Assembly: GCF_016458825.1 (NCBI RefSeq)
Contig: NZ_CP066744.1
Span: 1,175,868 to 1,239,867 of the forward strand
DNA length: 64,000 nt
Source of the DNA: Miniphocaeibacter halophilus
GTDB lineage: Bacteria > Bacillota > Clostridia > Tissierellales > Peptoniphilaceae
Reading direction: 5' to 3'
Below the pieces are notes generated by a model, which saw nothing but the letters and a program-made list of their open reading frames with translations, searched no databases and was not told where the DNA came from. Shown here one piece after another: positions 36,482 to 44,442 of the stretch; within the stretch, counting starts at the first letter, position 1; each line of letters begins with the position of its first letter. The translations under genes and the position numbers were made by a program.

Positions 36482-37246
36482 ATGACATTAGTAGAAAGGC
36501 CTGTAAATTTAAGGGATATAGGTGGCTATGAAGGAATGGAAGGAAAGACTGTTAAGAAAATGACCTTACTTCGTTCCGGAGAAATTACCAATATTACTGA
36601 AAGGGATAAAAATATATTACTCAACAATTATGACCTTAGAACCATAGTAGACTTTAGAAGTGAAGAGGAAAAAGAACAAGCACCGGATACAAAAATCGAT
36701 GGAGTGGATTATTTTCACATAGATATTTTAAAAAACAACTCTAATGGGGCTACATCTTTGAAAAATTTTAAAGAAGAGCCTAGTCCGGAAGTTATTAACA
36801 ATTTAATGAATAGAACCTATGAAGATTTTATTGTTGATTCAGGGGCAATTACAGGTTATAGGCAATTTATTGATCTATTATTAAATCAAAATAATGGTTC
36901 CTTAGTTTTTCATTGTTTTGCCGGTAAGGACAGAACTGGCTTTGCTGCAGCTATTATTTTAAATATATTAGGAGTATCTAAAGAAAACATATTATACGAC
37001 TATCTTTTAACTAATAAAATGAGGGAAAAAGAAAATAATAGAATAATATCTAAAATGAAAGAATTAGGTTTTAAAGAAAATGAATTGAGAGCCATGGACA
37101 TAGCATTAAATGTAAAAGAGGAATATTTAATCTCCTCTATTAATAAGGCTAATGAGATATATGGCTCCTTAGATGGTTATATAGAAAATGCACTAAAGGT
37201 AGATAAGGAAGAAAAAAGGTTTTTATTGGAAAAATATTTAGTTTAA
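36482..37246 (+). CDS. Tyrosine-protein-phosphatase-like enzyme (PF13350 type)
   Basis: A 254-residue dual-specificity-type phosphatase. The P-loop HCFAGKDRTG holds the nucleophile Cys145 and Arg151. The N-terminal NLRDIGGYEG and LRSGE motifs are typical of MptpB/IphP-like tyrosine and lipid phosphatases. The Lys-Asp after Gly is characteristic of the subgroup that also acts on phosphoinositides. AAGGTG before the ATG at 36482 decides the start. No signal peptide, so presumably cytoplasmic. Confidence 0.88.
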   Translation: MTLVERPVNLRDIGGYEGMEGKTVKKMTLLRSGEITNITERDKNILLNNYDLRTIVDFRSEEEKEQAPDTKIDGVDYFHIDILKNNSNGATSLKNFKEEPSPEVINNLMNRTYEDFIVDSGAITGYRQFIDLLLNQNNGSLVFHCFAGKDRTGFAAAIILNILGVSKENILYDYLLTNKMREKENNRIISKMKELGFKENELRAMDIALNVKEEYLISSINKANEIYGSLDGYIENALKVDKEEKRFLLEKYLV

Positions 37247-37302
37247 AATAATTATAAATATTAAAGTCTATTTTAAATATATACTATATACTATATAGTT
37301 AA

Positions 37303-37331
37303 TTGACTTAACAGTTAATTAGTTATATTAT
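37303..37331 (+). promoter_or_regulatory. Promoter of the abgT/M24 operon
   Basis: TTGACT at 37303-37308, a 17-base spacer and TATTAT at 37326-37331, which lies in the left arm of a long inverted repeat. Confidence 0.55.
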
Positions 37332-37355
37332 CGTTTAAAGGATAATATAACTAAT
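37318..37355. repeat. 15-bp perfect inverted repeat over the abgT promoter
   Basis: ATTAGTTATATTATC (37318-37332) and its exact complement (37341-37355) flank GTTTAAAG. It overlaps the proposed -10 and transcription start, so it suits an operator for a dimeric repressor; a 5' UTR hairpin is the alternative. Confidence 0.6.
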
Positions 37356-37402
37356 ATATTGTCTAGTATAGAAAAACGTTTTTATAAGAAAAGGAGGGTA
37401 AT

Positions 37403-38938
37403 ATGGGCAAGAAAAAAGAAGGGAAATTATCGTCAAGAATGCTTGATGGAGTTGAAAGAGTTGGAAATGCATTGCCAAGTCCTGCTACTTTATTTTTTAT
37501 ACTATTTTTAATAGTAATAATTCTATCATTTGTTTTTAACAAGCTAGGTACTAAAGTTACCTATGATGCTATTGTTGATGGTAAACTTGAAGAAACAACA
37601 GTTTTAGTAAAAAATCTTTTAAGTAGAGATGGCTTAGTACATATTTTAACAAGTGCCATAGGCAATTTTACCGGTTTCTTTGCATTGGGAACTGTACTTA
37701 CTATAATGCTAGGGGTTGGTGTTGCAGATGGTTCAGGATTAATTTCTGCATTAATGCGAAGAGTGGCTTTAAATACTCCAAAGGCATTGATTACTTCTGT
37801 AGTCATTTTTCTAGGAATAATGTCAAATATAGCTAGTTCAACAGGTTATGTTGTATTAGTACCTTTGGGAGCCATTTTATTTATGGCGTTTGGTAGACAT
37901 CCAATTGCCGGTTTGGCAGCTGCTTTTGCCGGAGTTTCCGGTGGATGGAGTGCCAACCTTTTAATTGGTAGTAATGACCCGATGTTTGCAGGTATGGCTA
38001 CAGCTGCAGCACAAACATTAGACCCTAATTATGTAGTTCAGCCAGTAGCAAACTGGTATTTTATGTTTGCGTCAACCTTTTTATTAGTAATAGTGGGAAC
38101 TTTTATTACAGATAAAATAATAGAACCAAGACTTCCGGCATATAAACCAGACGTAAAAGAAGAAGCTGACTCTGTTACAGCTGATGAAAAAAGAGGAATT
38201 AAATTTGCTGGTATTGCTACCTTAATTTATTTAATTATAGTAGCGGTTTTAGTAATACCAACAAATGGATTACTTCGTGATCCAGAAACTGGTGGGATAT
38301 TAAAATCTCCATTTATGAATAGTATTATTATTATAATGATGCTTTTATTCTTAATACCGGGTATTGCATATGGTTACGGAGCAAAAACATTAAAAAGCGA
38401 AAAAGATATTATAAAATTAATGGAAAAGGCCATTTCAGGATTAGCCAGTTTTATTGTATTAATCTTCTTTGCAGCACAGTTTAATGGAGCTTTTGAATAC
38501 TCCAATATGGGAATAGTACTATCTGTTAAAGGAGCAAATTTATTACAAAATATTGGGTTTATTGGGCTTCCGTTATTAATTGCATTTATCATATTAACTG
38601 CATTTATAAATATATTTATTGCAGTTGATTCAGCTAAATGGGCAATGATGGCACCGATTTTTGTTCCAATGTTTATGCAGTTAGGAATTTCTCCTGAAAT
38701 GACCCAGTTAGCTTATAGAATAGGAGACTCCAGCACAAATATAATTGCACCATTAATGCCGTTTTTTGTTTTAACAGTGGCATTTTTCCAAAAATATGAT
38801 AAAAAAGCAGGAATTGGTTCGGTAGTTTCAACAATGTTACCTTATTCATTAGGATTTTTAGTAAGTTGGATAATTATGTTTATAATTTGGTATCTACTGG
38901 GATTACCAATTGGACCAGGAGCATCTATTTTTTATTAA
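37403..38938 (+). CDS. abgT: AbgT-family transporter (p-aminobenzoyl-glutamate/peptide-like substrate)
   Basis: A 511-residue polytopic membrane protein of normal AbgT length. It has SSTGYVVLVPLGAILF, a GVSGGWSANLLIGSNDP segment and RIGDSSTNIIAPLMPFF near the C-terminus, all typical. The family moves p-aminobenzoyl-glutamate, or in some members sulfonamides or dipeptides. Here the M24 peptidase gene begins 26 bases later, suggesting import of a small peptide or acyl-amino acid that is then hydrolysed. AAAGGAGGGTAAT precedes the ATG. Confidence 0.9.
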   Translation: MGKKKEGKLSSRMLDGVERVGNALPSPATLFFILFLIVIILSFVFNKLGTKVTYDAIVDGKLEETTVLVKNLLSRDGLVHILTSAIGNFTGFFALGTVLTIMLGVGVADGSGLISALMRRVALNTPKALITSVVIFLGIMSNIASSTGYVVLVPLGAILFMAFGRHPIAGLAAAFAGVSGGWSANLLIGSNDPMFAGMATAAAQTLDPNYVVQPVANWYFMFASTFLLVIVGTFITDKIIEPRLPAYKPDVKEEADSVTADEKRGIKFAGIATLIYLIIVAVLVIPTNGLLRDPETGGILKSPFMNSIIIIMMLLFLIPGIAYGYGAKTLKSEKDIIKLMEKAISGLASFIVLIFFAAQFNGAFEYSNMGIVLSVKGANLLQNIGFIGLPLLIAFIILTAFINIFIAVDSAKWAMMAPIFVPMFMQLGISPEMTQLAYRIGDSSTNIIAPLMPFFVLTVAFFQKYDKKAGIGSVVSTMLPYSLGFLVSWIIMFIIWYLLGLPIGPGASIFY

Positions 38939-38964
38939 GTAAAGGTTTTAAAAAGAGGTTAAAA

Positions 38965-40146
38965 ATGAAGTCTAAACAAAATAAGTTTAAAAAATTATTA
39001 AGAGAAAAAGGTATAGATGGAGCTATAGTATCATCACCGGAAAACGTTCATTATATACTTGGTTTTGGAGGACATCAACATACGGTTTCACGCCAAGCTG
39101 GTTTTACTCTAGCAGTAATGTCATCTGATGAAAAAATAAAGACCCATGGAATAACTATGGATTTTGAATATCCTACATTTGTAAAAAAGAATGAAGATAA
39201 CACCCATATTATAAAACAATACACAACTTGGGTTGGGGTAAGACAATGGTCAGATTTGCTTAAGGGCACAGTTCCGGAAGAGCCTAAATTTGTAAATTCC
39301 TTTGAAGTGATGTTAGAGTCAATAAAAGAAATGGATTTAGAAAATAAAGTTATAGGTTTAGAATTGGATTATTTACCAATTAATTACTACAATCAATTAA
39401 AGGAAAAACTGCCCCTTGCAGAATTTAAAAACATATCGGATTTATTTATTTTTTCAAGATCAGTTAAGACTGAAGAGGAAATAGAAATATTTAGAACTAT
39501 TTGCAAAGTAGCAGATAATGGATTTTATGAAGTAAGTAAAATAGTTGGTATCGGAACTACTGAAAAGGAAATGTCCCAATGTTTTAAGGAATATGTAATA
39601 AAATCAGGAGTTTGTGTGCCTAGTAGTTGGTCCATGTTTTCTACAGGTCCCAACGGTGCAAGACTTACTATTCCAGAGGACGGTGTAATAGAAAAAGGTC
39701 ATGTTGTAAAATATGATGCAGGAGTAAATGCAGCTTTTGATTTTTATACTACAGATACTTCCAGAGCTTGGGTTATGGAGGGAGCAGAAAAAGAACTATA
39801 TAAATTAAAAGATAGACTGTATGAAGCTCAAAGAAAAATGATAGAATTAGCAAAACCGGGAATTCCAATTAAGGAACTATTTAATACGGGATTTAATTAT
39901 GTAAAGGAAAAATATCCAGCATATAAAAGAGGGCATTTAGGTCATAGTATTAGTATGGGGCCTCAAACAGCTGAAGAGCCATATATAAATAGTACAGAAA
40001 ATAGATTGTTAGAACCGGGAATGATTTTAGCTATGGAAGTTCCTTGTTATATAGACAATTTTAACGGTTTTAATATAGAGGATATGGTACTTATAACAGA
40101 AACAGGGGCAGAGGTTTTAACGCCAAAGACTCCACACTATATTTAG
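38965..40146 (+). CDS. M24-family metallopeptidase (Xaa-Pro dipeptidase-like)
   Basis: A 393-residue pita-bread metallopeptidase with an N-terminal creatinase-like domain (residues 1-155). Candidate metal ligands are Asp in KYDAGVN, Asp in YTTDTSR, His in GHLGHSIS, Glu in MEVP and Glu in IEDMV. GAGG before 38965 decides the start. Such enzymes cleave Xaa-Pro dipeptides or related imidobonds in the cytoplasm. Its operon partner is the AbgT transporter. Confidence 0.9.
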   Translation: MKSKQNKFKKLLREKGIDGAIVSSPENVHYILGFGGHQHTVSRQAGFTLAVMSSDEKIKTHGITMDFEYPTFVKKNEDNTHIIKQYTTWVGVRQWSDLLKGTVPEEPKFVNSFEVMLESIKEMDLENKVIGLELDYLPINYYNQLKEKLPLAEFKNISDLFIFSRSVKTEEEIEIFRTICKVADNGFYEVSKIVGIGTTEKEMSQCFKEYVIKSGVCVPSSWSMFSTGPNGARLTIPEDGVIEKGHVVKYDAGVNAAFDFYTTDTSRAWVMEGAEKELYKLKDRLYEAQRKMIELAKPGIPIKELFNTGFNYVKEKYPAYKRGHLGHSISMGPQTAEEPYINSTENRLLEPGMILAMEVPCYIDNFNGFNIEDMVLITETGAEVLTPKTPHYI

Positions 40147-40152
40147 TTTAAT

Positions 40153-40190
40153 AAAAAACAGTAGGGTAAATTTATCCTACTGTTTTTTTA
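40153..40190. terminator. Bidirectional intrinsic terminator
   Basis: AAAAAACAGTAGGG pairs with TCCTACTGTTTTTT across an AT-rich loop, with A- and T-runs on both sides. It serves the M24 gene and the convergent exporter genes. Confidence 0.9.
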
Positions 40191-40191
40191 T

Positions 40192-40644
40192 TTAAGAGCC
40201 GTTAATTTTAAAAAAGTATTTTTTTATGCTGTTTCTCCAAATTTTAACAACAAAGGAAACTGTTATAACTCCCATAGCAATAGCACCGGAAACTTGTAGG
40301 GCATAAACTCCATACTGCCAAGTTTGACTTGCATTTCCTTCAACTAGGTTTTCCATAGTAGAAAGTATTGCTGCTCCTGGTACAAATGGTATCATTGAGG
40401 GACTTAAAAAAATTGAAACAGGTATTTTTCTATAAATTGCAAAAATTTCTGCCAATAAGGAAAAGGATATGGCGCAAAAATAATAGGAAATAATATCGGA
40501 ATCAGTTATATTTTTTGTTAATACGAATACTATATTTCCTACAAAAGCTCCTATTGAAGCGAAGAATAAGTTTTTTCCCTTTATATTAAATATTATTCCA
40601 AAACCAAAGGCACAAAAAAAGGCCCAAAGACTACTATAAATCAA
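40192..40644 (-). CDS. ThrE_2-type threonine/serine exporter subunit
   Basis: A 150-residue protein with four to five membrane helices and the conserved SPSMIPFVPGAAI motif of the small half of split ThrE/YjjB exporters. The start is a TTG after GGGAGAAATTATT. It forms a unit with the larger half, encoded just upstream on the same strand. Amino-acid efflux is the family role. Confidence 0.88.
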   Translation of the reverse strand: MIYSSLWAFFCAFGFGIIFNIKGKNLFFASIGAFVGNIVFVLTKNITDSDIISYYFCAISFSLLAEIFAIYRKIPVSIFLSPSMIPFVPGAAILSTMENLVEGNASQTWQYGVYALQVSGAIAMGVITVSFVVKIWRNSIKKYFFKINGS

Positions 40645-40661
40645 AATAATTTCTCCCTATC

Positions 40662-41408
40662 TTATATGAAATACATACCTATACCTAGGCCAATAGCAAT
40701 TCCGACAGCAGTTAAAAGTGCGTCAATAAGTCTTGACAAACCTGAAATAGTATCGCTCATAATCATATCACGCATAGCATTTGCCAGGGCAAGACCGGGA
40801 ACTAGTAGCATTAAGGCGCCGAGTATAATATTACTGGTATTAATACCGGTGAAAAAATATTCTATTAGATTGGTACCTAGTATTAAAAACAAGCCCGAAA
40901 CAATATTAACAAACAAACCACTAATTTCTGCCTTATTAAGAAATTTCTTTAAAAAAGTAATAATAATTGCAATGGGAATTGTTAAAAATGCTTCCTTAAA
41001 AGTACCGCCAAAGAAAATTACAAAGGATGGGGCCGCAATTACAGCTGAACCAATATAATATATTGCTGTACTATATTTAGGTGAGTTGGTAATTTTTAAA
41101 ATTCTTTTATTTATTTCTTCATAATCAGGAGAGTTTTTAGAAATATATCGTGACAGGTCAATAAGTTGTTCTACATTGTCCAAGTCTGTAGAAATATTAT
41201 TAATTCTTTTGCTTTTTGTTACAGATTTGCCATCTTTTTCAATTGTAACTATTAAATTTCCTAACAAGGCAAAAGCATTAACTTCTTCAACCTTATATGC
41301 TTTACAAATATATTCAATACTTTGTTCTACCCTATATACTTCAGCACCGTTAGACAGTAACAAATAGCCAATATTAGTAGAACAGTCCAATAGTTTTTCC
41401 AGTTCCAT
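40662..41408 (-). CDS. ThrE_1-type threonine/serine exporter subunit
   Basis: A 248-residue protein with an N-terminal cytoplasmic domain (LLLSNGAEVYRVEQSI, typical of YjjP/ThrE) and about five membrane helices from residue ~115. Together with the small subunit it reproduces the ten-helix ThrE fold as two genes. The start follows TAGGAGAATTTT. An amino-acid fermenter could use it to relieve intracellular Thr/Ser build-up. Confidence 0.88.
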   Translation of the reverse strand: MELEKLLDCSTNIGYLLLSNGAEVYRVEQSIEYICKAYKVEEVNAFALLGNLIVTIEKDGKSVTKSKRINNISTDLDNVEQLIDLSRYISKNSPDYEEINKRILKITNSPKYSTAIYYIGSAVIAAPSFVIFFGGTFKEAFLTIPIAIIITFLKKFLNKAEISGLFVNIVSGLFLILGTNLIEYFFTGINTSNIILGALMLLVPGLALANAMRDMIMSDTISGLSRLIDALLTAVGIAIGLGIGMYFI

Positions 41409-41494
41409 AAAATTCTCCTAAATAAGTTAATAAGATGATGGTAACTAGAATATCATATTTACTAAAGCCGTTCAATATTAAGAAAAATATATTT

Positions 41495-41564
41495 ATGGAA
41501 AGCATACTTTACATTTATTTCAAAGCTGATATAATATAATTAATGGAAAGTATACTTAACATTT
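41495..41564 (+). promoter_or_regulatory. Promoter with paired operators before the XRE regulator
   Basis: Two 22-base direct repeats, ATGGAAAGCATACTTTACAT.. at 41495-41516 and ATGGAAAGTATACTTAACAT.. at 41543-41564, each centred on a palindromic AAGYATACTT. Between them lies TATAAT (41530-41535) with TGA before it; TTTACA (41508-41513) inside the first repeat can serve as -35 with a 16-base spacer. The layout fits autoregulation by the XRE protein encoded next. Confidence 0.7.
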
Positions 41565-41579
41565 GGAGGTAGACTAGAT

Positions 41580-41780
41580 GTGAAAAATAGATTAAGAGAA
41601 TTGAGAAAGGAAAGGGGAATAAACCAAGAGGAGTTAGCAGAAGCCTTAGAAGTTACAAGGCAGACCATAGGCTCTTTGGAAAATGGTAGATATGACCCTT
41701 CAATTAATTTAGCGTTTAAAATAGCCAAATATTTTAATATGCAAATTGAAGATATTTTTATATATGAGGGGGAAGAGTAA
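41580..41780 (+). CDS. XRE-family transcriptional regulator (YozG/Cro-like)
   Basis: A 66-residue single-domain helix-turn-helix protein; RLRELRKERGINQEELAEALEVTRQTIGSLENGRYDPS covers the HTH. The start is a GTG after TTGGAGGT. Its stop overlaps the next gene's ATG, so it is made together with the membrane proteins. The paired repeats upstream are its probable binding sites. Confidence 0.88.
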   Translation: MKNRLRELRKERGINQEELAEALEVTRQTIGSLENGRYDPSINLAFKIAKYFNMQIEDIFIYEGEE

Positions 41781-42202
41781 TGAAAAAGAATTTAATTTTA
41801 TCACTTACTGGTATTGTACTAATAGTATTTGGGATATTCTTATATAAGAGCATTAGTAATTTAAAAGGGATATTGGAAATGTTAACATATATTCTATTAA
41901 TTTTTGGAATTGGTATTTTTGGTCATGGAATGGGAAGTATTTTAATAAAATATGCTATAAAAGATAATCCAAAAATAGAAAAAGAAAGTCTTGTAGCTTT
42001 AGAAGATGAAAGAAATGTAAAAATATCTAACTTAGCAAAAGCAAAGGCTTTCGATATGACAGTATATTTATTTGGAGCTGTTATATTGTTGCTTGTATTC
42101 TTAAAGGTTGAAGAAAGAGCGATACTAATACTTGCAATATCCTATGTATTCATAAATATTTATAGTATATATTATAGGGAAAAAATTGAAAAGAAAATGT
42201 AA
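41780..42202 (+). CDS. Small integral membrane protein with DERN motif
   Basis: A 140-residue protein with four predicted helices: two N-terminal, a cytoplasmic stretch with ALEDERNVKISNLAKAKAF, then two more. The D-E-R-N-x-x-I-x-x-x-A pattern recurs in the two following genes and marks a family of Firmicute membrane proteins that travel with small XRE regulators (DUF2178-like). Function unknown; translationally coupled to the regulator. Confidence 0.75.
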   Translation: MKKNLILSLTGIVLIVFGIFLYKSISNLKGILEMLTYILLIFGIGIFGHGMGSILIKYAIKDNPKIEKESLVALEDERNVKISNLAKAKAFDMTVYLFGAVILLLVFLKVEERAILILAISYVFINIYSIYYREKIEKKM

Positions 42203-42217
42203 GGAAGGGAAAATAAA

Positions 42218-42694
42218 ATGATAGGATTATTTTGTGGAGTTAAGGTAAAAAGTGATGAGGAGTATAGGGCTATCTTAAGGAAGAGGATTATGCTTTTGGG
42301 AATTATATTTTTAATTGGAATTATTTCGTTATTAATTCCGACAATAGCGAAAAACATATTAGGGATTTACAATGTGGAAGGGGAGTATTACTATTATGGA
42401 TTTGGTAGCGGGCTTATTTTTGCAAGTCTTGTTCTAATTTTAAAAACTATAAATATATTAAAGAACCCTTCAAAGTTAAAAAGTGAAAGAATTAAAAATG
42501 GTGATGAAAGAAATAAAAATATATCACTCAAATCGGCGAGAATAGCCTTGGGAATATTGGCACTAGCTATGACTTTAATCATTATAACAAGTGGAATTAC
42601 AAATCCTGAAATTCGAATGATAATGGGAAAGCTGCTTTTATTATTACTTTTATCCTACACCATTTCCTATAGGATATTGAATAGCAAGGAATAG
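42218..42694 (+). CDS. Small integral membrane protein with DERN motif, paralog 2
   Basis: 158 residues, four predicted membrane helices and the central GDERNKNISLKSARIAL motif. A charged N-terminus (VKSDEEYRAILRKR) precedes the first helix. AAGGAAGGGAAA lies before the ATG. It is clearly related to the next gene over its whole length (shared K-SERIK/-KERIE, DERN, DPE/NPE motifs), a tandem duplication. Confidence 0.78.
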   Translation: MIGLFCGVKVKSDEEYRAILRKRIMLLGIIFLIGIISLLIPTIAKNILGIYNVEGEYYYYGFGSGLIFASLVLILKTINILKNPSKLKSERIKNGDERNKNISLKSARIALGILALAMTLIIITSGITNPEIRMIMGKLLLLLLLSYTISYRILNSKE

Positions 42695-42703
42695 GATTTT
42701 AAT

Positions 42704-43180
42704 ATGTTAGGAATTTTTTCTGGTTTAGATGCCAAAACCGATAAAGAATATATATTGGAAAAAAAGAGGGAAAACAAAGAATACTTATTATTAATTATTT
42801 TTGGTGTGATTTGTCTAGTTCATAGTGTATTTGCAAGAGAGTTATATGATGGAATAAGTAAAGATAATGTTTTTATCTATTCTGCTTTTGGAATATTTTT
42901 AGCAGTTGCCGGATTATGGAGTATTGTCAATAATAGAAGGGTTGTTAAAAATGAAGAAAGATTGAAAAAGGAAAGAATAGAGCATACTGATGAAAGAAAT
43001 AAAAAAATATCCATTAGAGCTTCTAGAATTTCTTTAAGAATACTTATTATATGTATCTTCTTAATATATACTTTTAAGGGAATAAAAGATCCTGAAACTA
43101 GGGATATGATGAGTTCCTTATGTCTTATTCTTGTAATATCCTATTTTGTTTCCTATAAAATATTGGAAAGAAAAATATAA
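42704..43180 (+). CDS. Small integral membrane protein with DERN motif, paralog 3
   Basis: 158 residues, same architecture as the preceding gene: charged N-terminus (AKTDKEYILEKKREN), two helices, cytoplasmic TDERNKKISIRASRISLR, two helices. Function unknown. Possible roles in membrane stress or antimicrobial self-protection are guesses based on the XRE/membrane cassette style. Confidence 0.78.
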   Translation: MLGIFSGLDAKTDKEYILEKKRENKEYLLLIIFGVICLVHSVFARELYDGISKDNVFIYSAFGIFLAVAGLWSIVNNRRVVKNEERLKKERIEHTDERNKKISIRASRISLRILIICIFLIYTFKGIKDPETRDMMSSLCLILVISYFVSYKILERKI

Positions 43181-43212
43181 AGCCTAGTAATTAGGCTTTA
43201 TATAATTTTTTC
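43175..43212. terminator. Bidirectional intrinsic terminator
   Basis: ATATAAAGCCTA pairs with TAGGCTTTATAT across GTAAT, followed by AATTTTTTC. It lies between convergent genes and contains both stop codons. Confidence 0.88.
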
Positions 43213-43608
43213 TAAAATATTAATTGAACTTGCAACGGCTTTAGGACAAACATGTCCTTTAATTCCGGAATCCACAGCCATTTGTCTTTCTTTAGGAATT
43301 GTCATATTATGGCCAAGTAAATCCAGACAGTTAAAATATTTATTTTCTTTAATAAATTCTTCGTTAAATTCTCTCATTTTTTCTTTTGTAAAACCGGTGT
43401 TTTCTCCAAATTTAAGACCTAGTACTAAGTATGCTCCCGTAACAGCACCACAAGTAGATGCTAGATTAAGACCGGAACCTAAAAGAGCAGCCATTTTATG
43501 TGCAAATTCTTTAGATATACCTATATCTTTCGTAAAATAATCTACAACTACCTGACCTCAGTTAAGTCCTTCAGCCATTTTTTTATTTACATAGTCAATA
43601 TTTACCAT
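43198..43608 (-). CDS. C_GCAxxG_C_C-family redox protein, probable selenoprotein (in-frame UGA at codon 17)
   Basis: The gene starts at the ATG at 43608, seven bases after AGGAG, and reads through one TGA (43560-43558) into the recognised C_GCAxxG_C_C domain, 136 residues in all. The TGA sits in GLN-U-GQVVVDYF, exactly where relatives carry the first conserved Cys (G-x-N-C-x-Q). Downstream are TCGAVTGAYLVLGLKFG, the CLDLLG Cys and a C-terminal CPK Cys. No other break exists. A 5-bp hairpin whose loop starts with G begins 11 bases after the UGA, in the range of a bacterial SECIS. Without selenocysteine the reading frame would begin at an ATG with no ribosome binding site and lose the redox centre. 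A nonsense mutation is the alternative. No sel genes are in the window. Confidence 0.8.
43530..43547 (-). promoter_or_regulatory. Candidate bacterial SECIS hairpin
   Basis: On the minus strand, TTGTA-GATTATTT-TACGA lies 11 to 28 bases after the UGA: five pairs (one U-G), an eight-base loop with G first, and the loop G 16 bases after the UGA. This fits loose bacterial SECIS rules (short stem, G in the first two loop bases, 16-37 bases from UGA), but the stem is short. Confidence 0.45.
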
Positions 43609-43947
43609 AATCTCACTCCTATTAAATGTATTTATTTTCTTATATATCTTTATATTTATTTATCTTTTTGGTATTGGTAAAGTCATTTACTAAGAAATCT
43701 TAAATTTTCCAACTATTAAATAAAAGTACAGTATTTTTATTAACTACAGGAAAAGAAATATTTATATTATAAACAATACTATTGGATATAAAATTATTCA
43801 TAAATTTTTAGAAATTTCATTTTCTCCAGTATAATAAATATTAATGGCAGTTATTATTTATAATATCTTTAACTATTAAATTATCCTTAATAGTTAGATT
43901 TATTATATGATATAGATTATAAGTAAGCAATTGTAAAGGAAGGAAAT
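43609..43947. other. Intergenic region between divergent genes
   Basis: About 340 bases of AT-rich DNA. It must hold the promoters for the selenoprotein candidate (minus) and the Nudix gene (plus); none stands out. One inverted repeat is clear: TAACTATTAA (43870-43879) with TTAATAGTTA (43887-43896). No gene was seen. Confidence 0.5.
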
Positions 43948-44442
43948 ATGGATATAGAAATAAAAGTGAAAGAAAGTAGGTTTAATTATAGGGTAGGTGC
44001 AATTATTTTAAATAATAATAAAATACTTTTTATGAAAGATGGAAAAGGTGACTATTACTATTTACCAGGTGGCAGAGTTAAATTACATGAAACTTCTGAG
44101 GAAGCAATAAAAAGAGAAATAAAAGAAGAATTAAAAATAGATGTTGAAATAGAAAGACCCTTGTGGTTAGTTGAAAATTTTTTTGTTGAAGATGTTAAGA
44201 AGGAAAAACACCACGAACTTGGAATTTATTTTTTAATTAATATTAAGGATAATGGTATAACAAAGAAAAATAAATTTATAGTTTATGAAAATAATAATAA
44301 GAAATTAGAATATACTTGGCTTTCCTTTGAAAGCCTAAAAAACGAGTATTTGTATCCTGAATTTATAAAAGAGAGAATTTTTAATTTACCAAAAACAATG
44401 GAATTAATAGTAGAAAAGGAAGAAAATGGAGAATATATTTAG
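43948..44442 (+). CDS. Nudix hydrolase
   Basis: 164 residues with the Nudix box GRVKLHETSEEAIKREIKEEL (residues 42-62, starting at the second Gly of PGG), keeping the catalytic R-E-x-x-E-E core; the final Gly of the consensus is replaced. It hydrolyses a nucleoside diphosphate linked to another group; substrate unknown. GGAAGGAAAT precedes the ATG. Its end overlaps the next gene by 17 bases. Confidence 0.9.
   Translation: MDIEIKVKESRFNYRVGAIILNNNKILFMKDGKGDYYYLPGGRVKLHETSEEAIKREIKEELKIDVEIERPLWLVENFFVEDVKKEKHHELGIYFLINIKDNGITKKNKFIVYENNNKKLEYTWLSFESLKNEYLYPEFIKERIFNLPKTMELIVEKEENGEYI

Noticed and set aside
41580-42202. Toxin-antitoxin module (XRE plus small membrane protein)
   Set aside because: The membrane proteins are multi-helix and duplicated, without features of known toxins; the cassette fits the XRE/DUF2178-like class better.
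43558-43560. TGA as an ordinary nonsense mutation in a dead gene
   Set aside because: It falls precisely on the conserved redox Cys and the rest of the gene is intact with a good start signal; still possible, so recorded as a check in the finding.
43498-43680. Short plus-strand frame opposite the selenoprotein start
   Set aside because: It lacks a ribosome binding site and any domain; it is antisense to the better supported gene.
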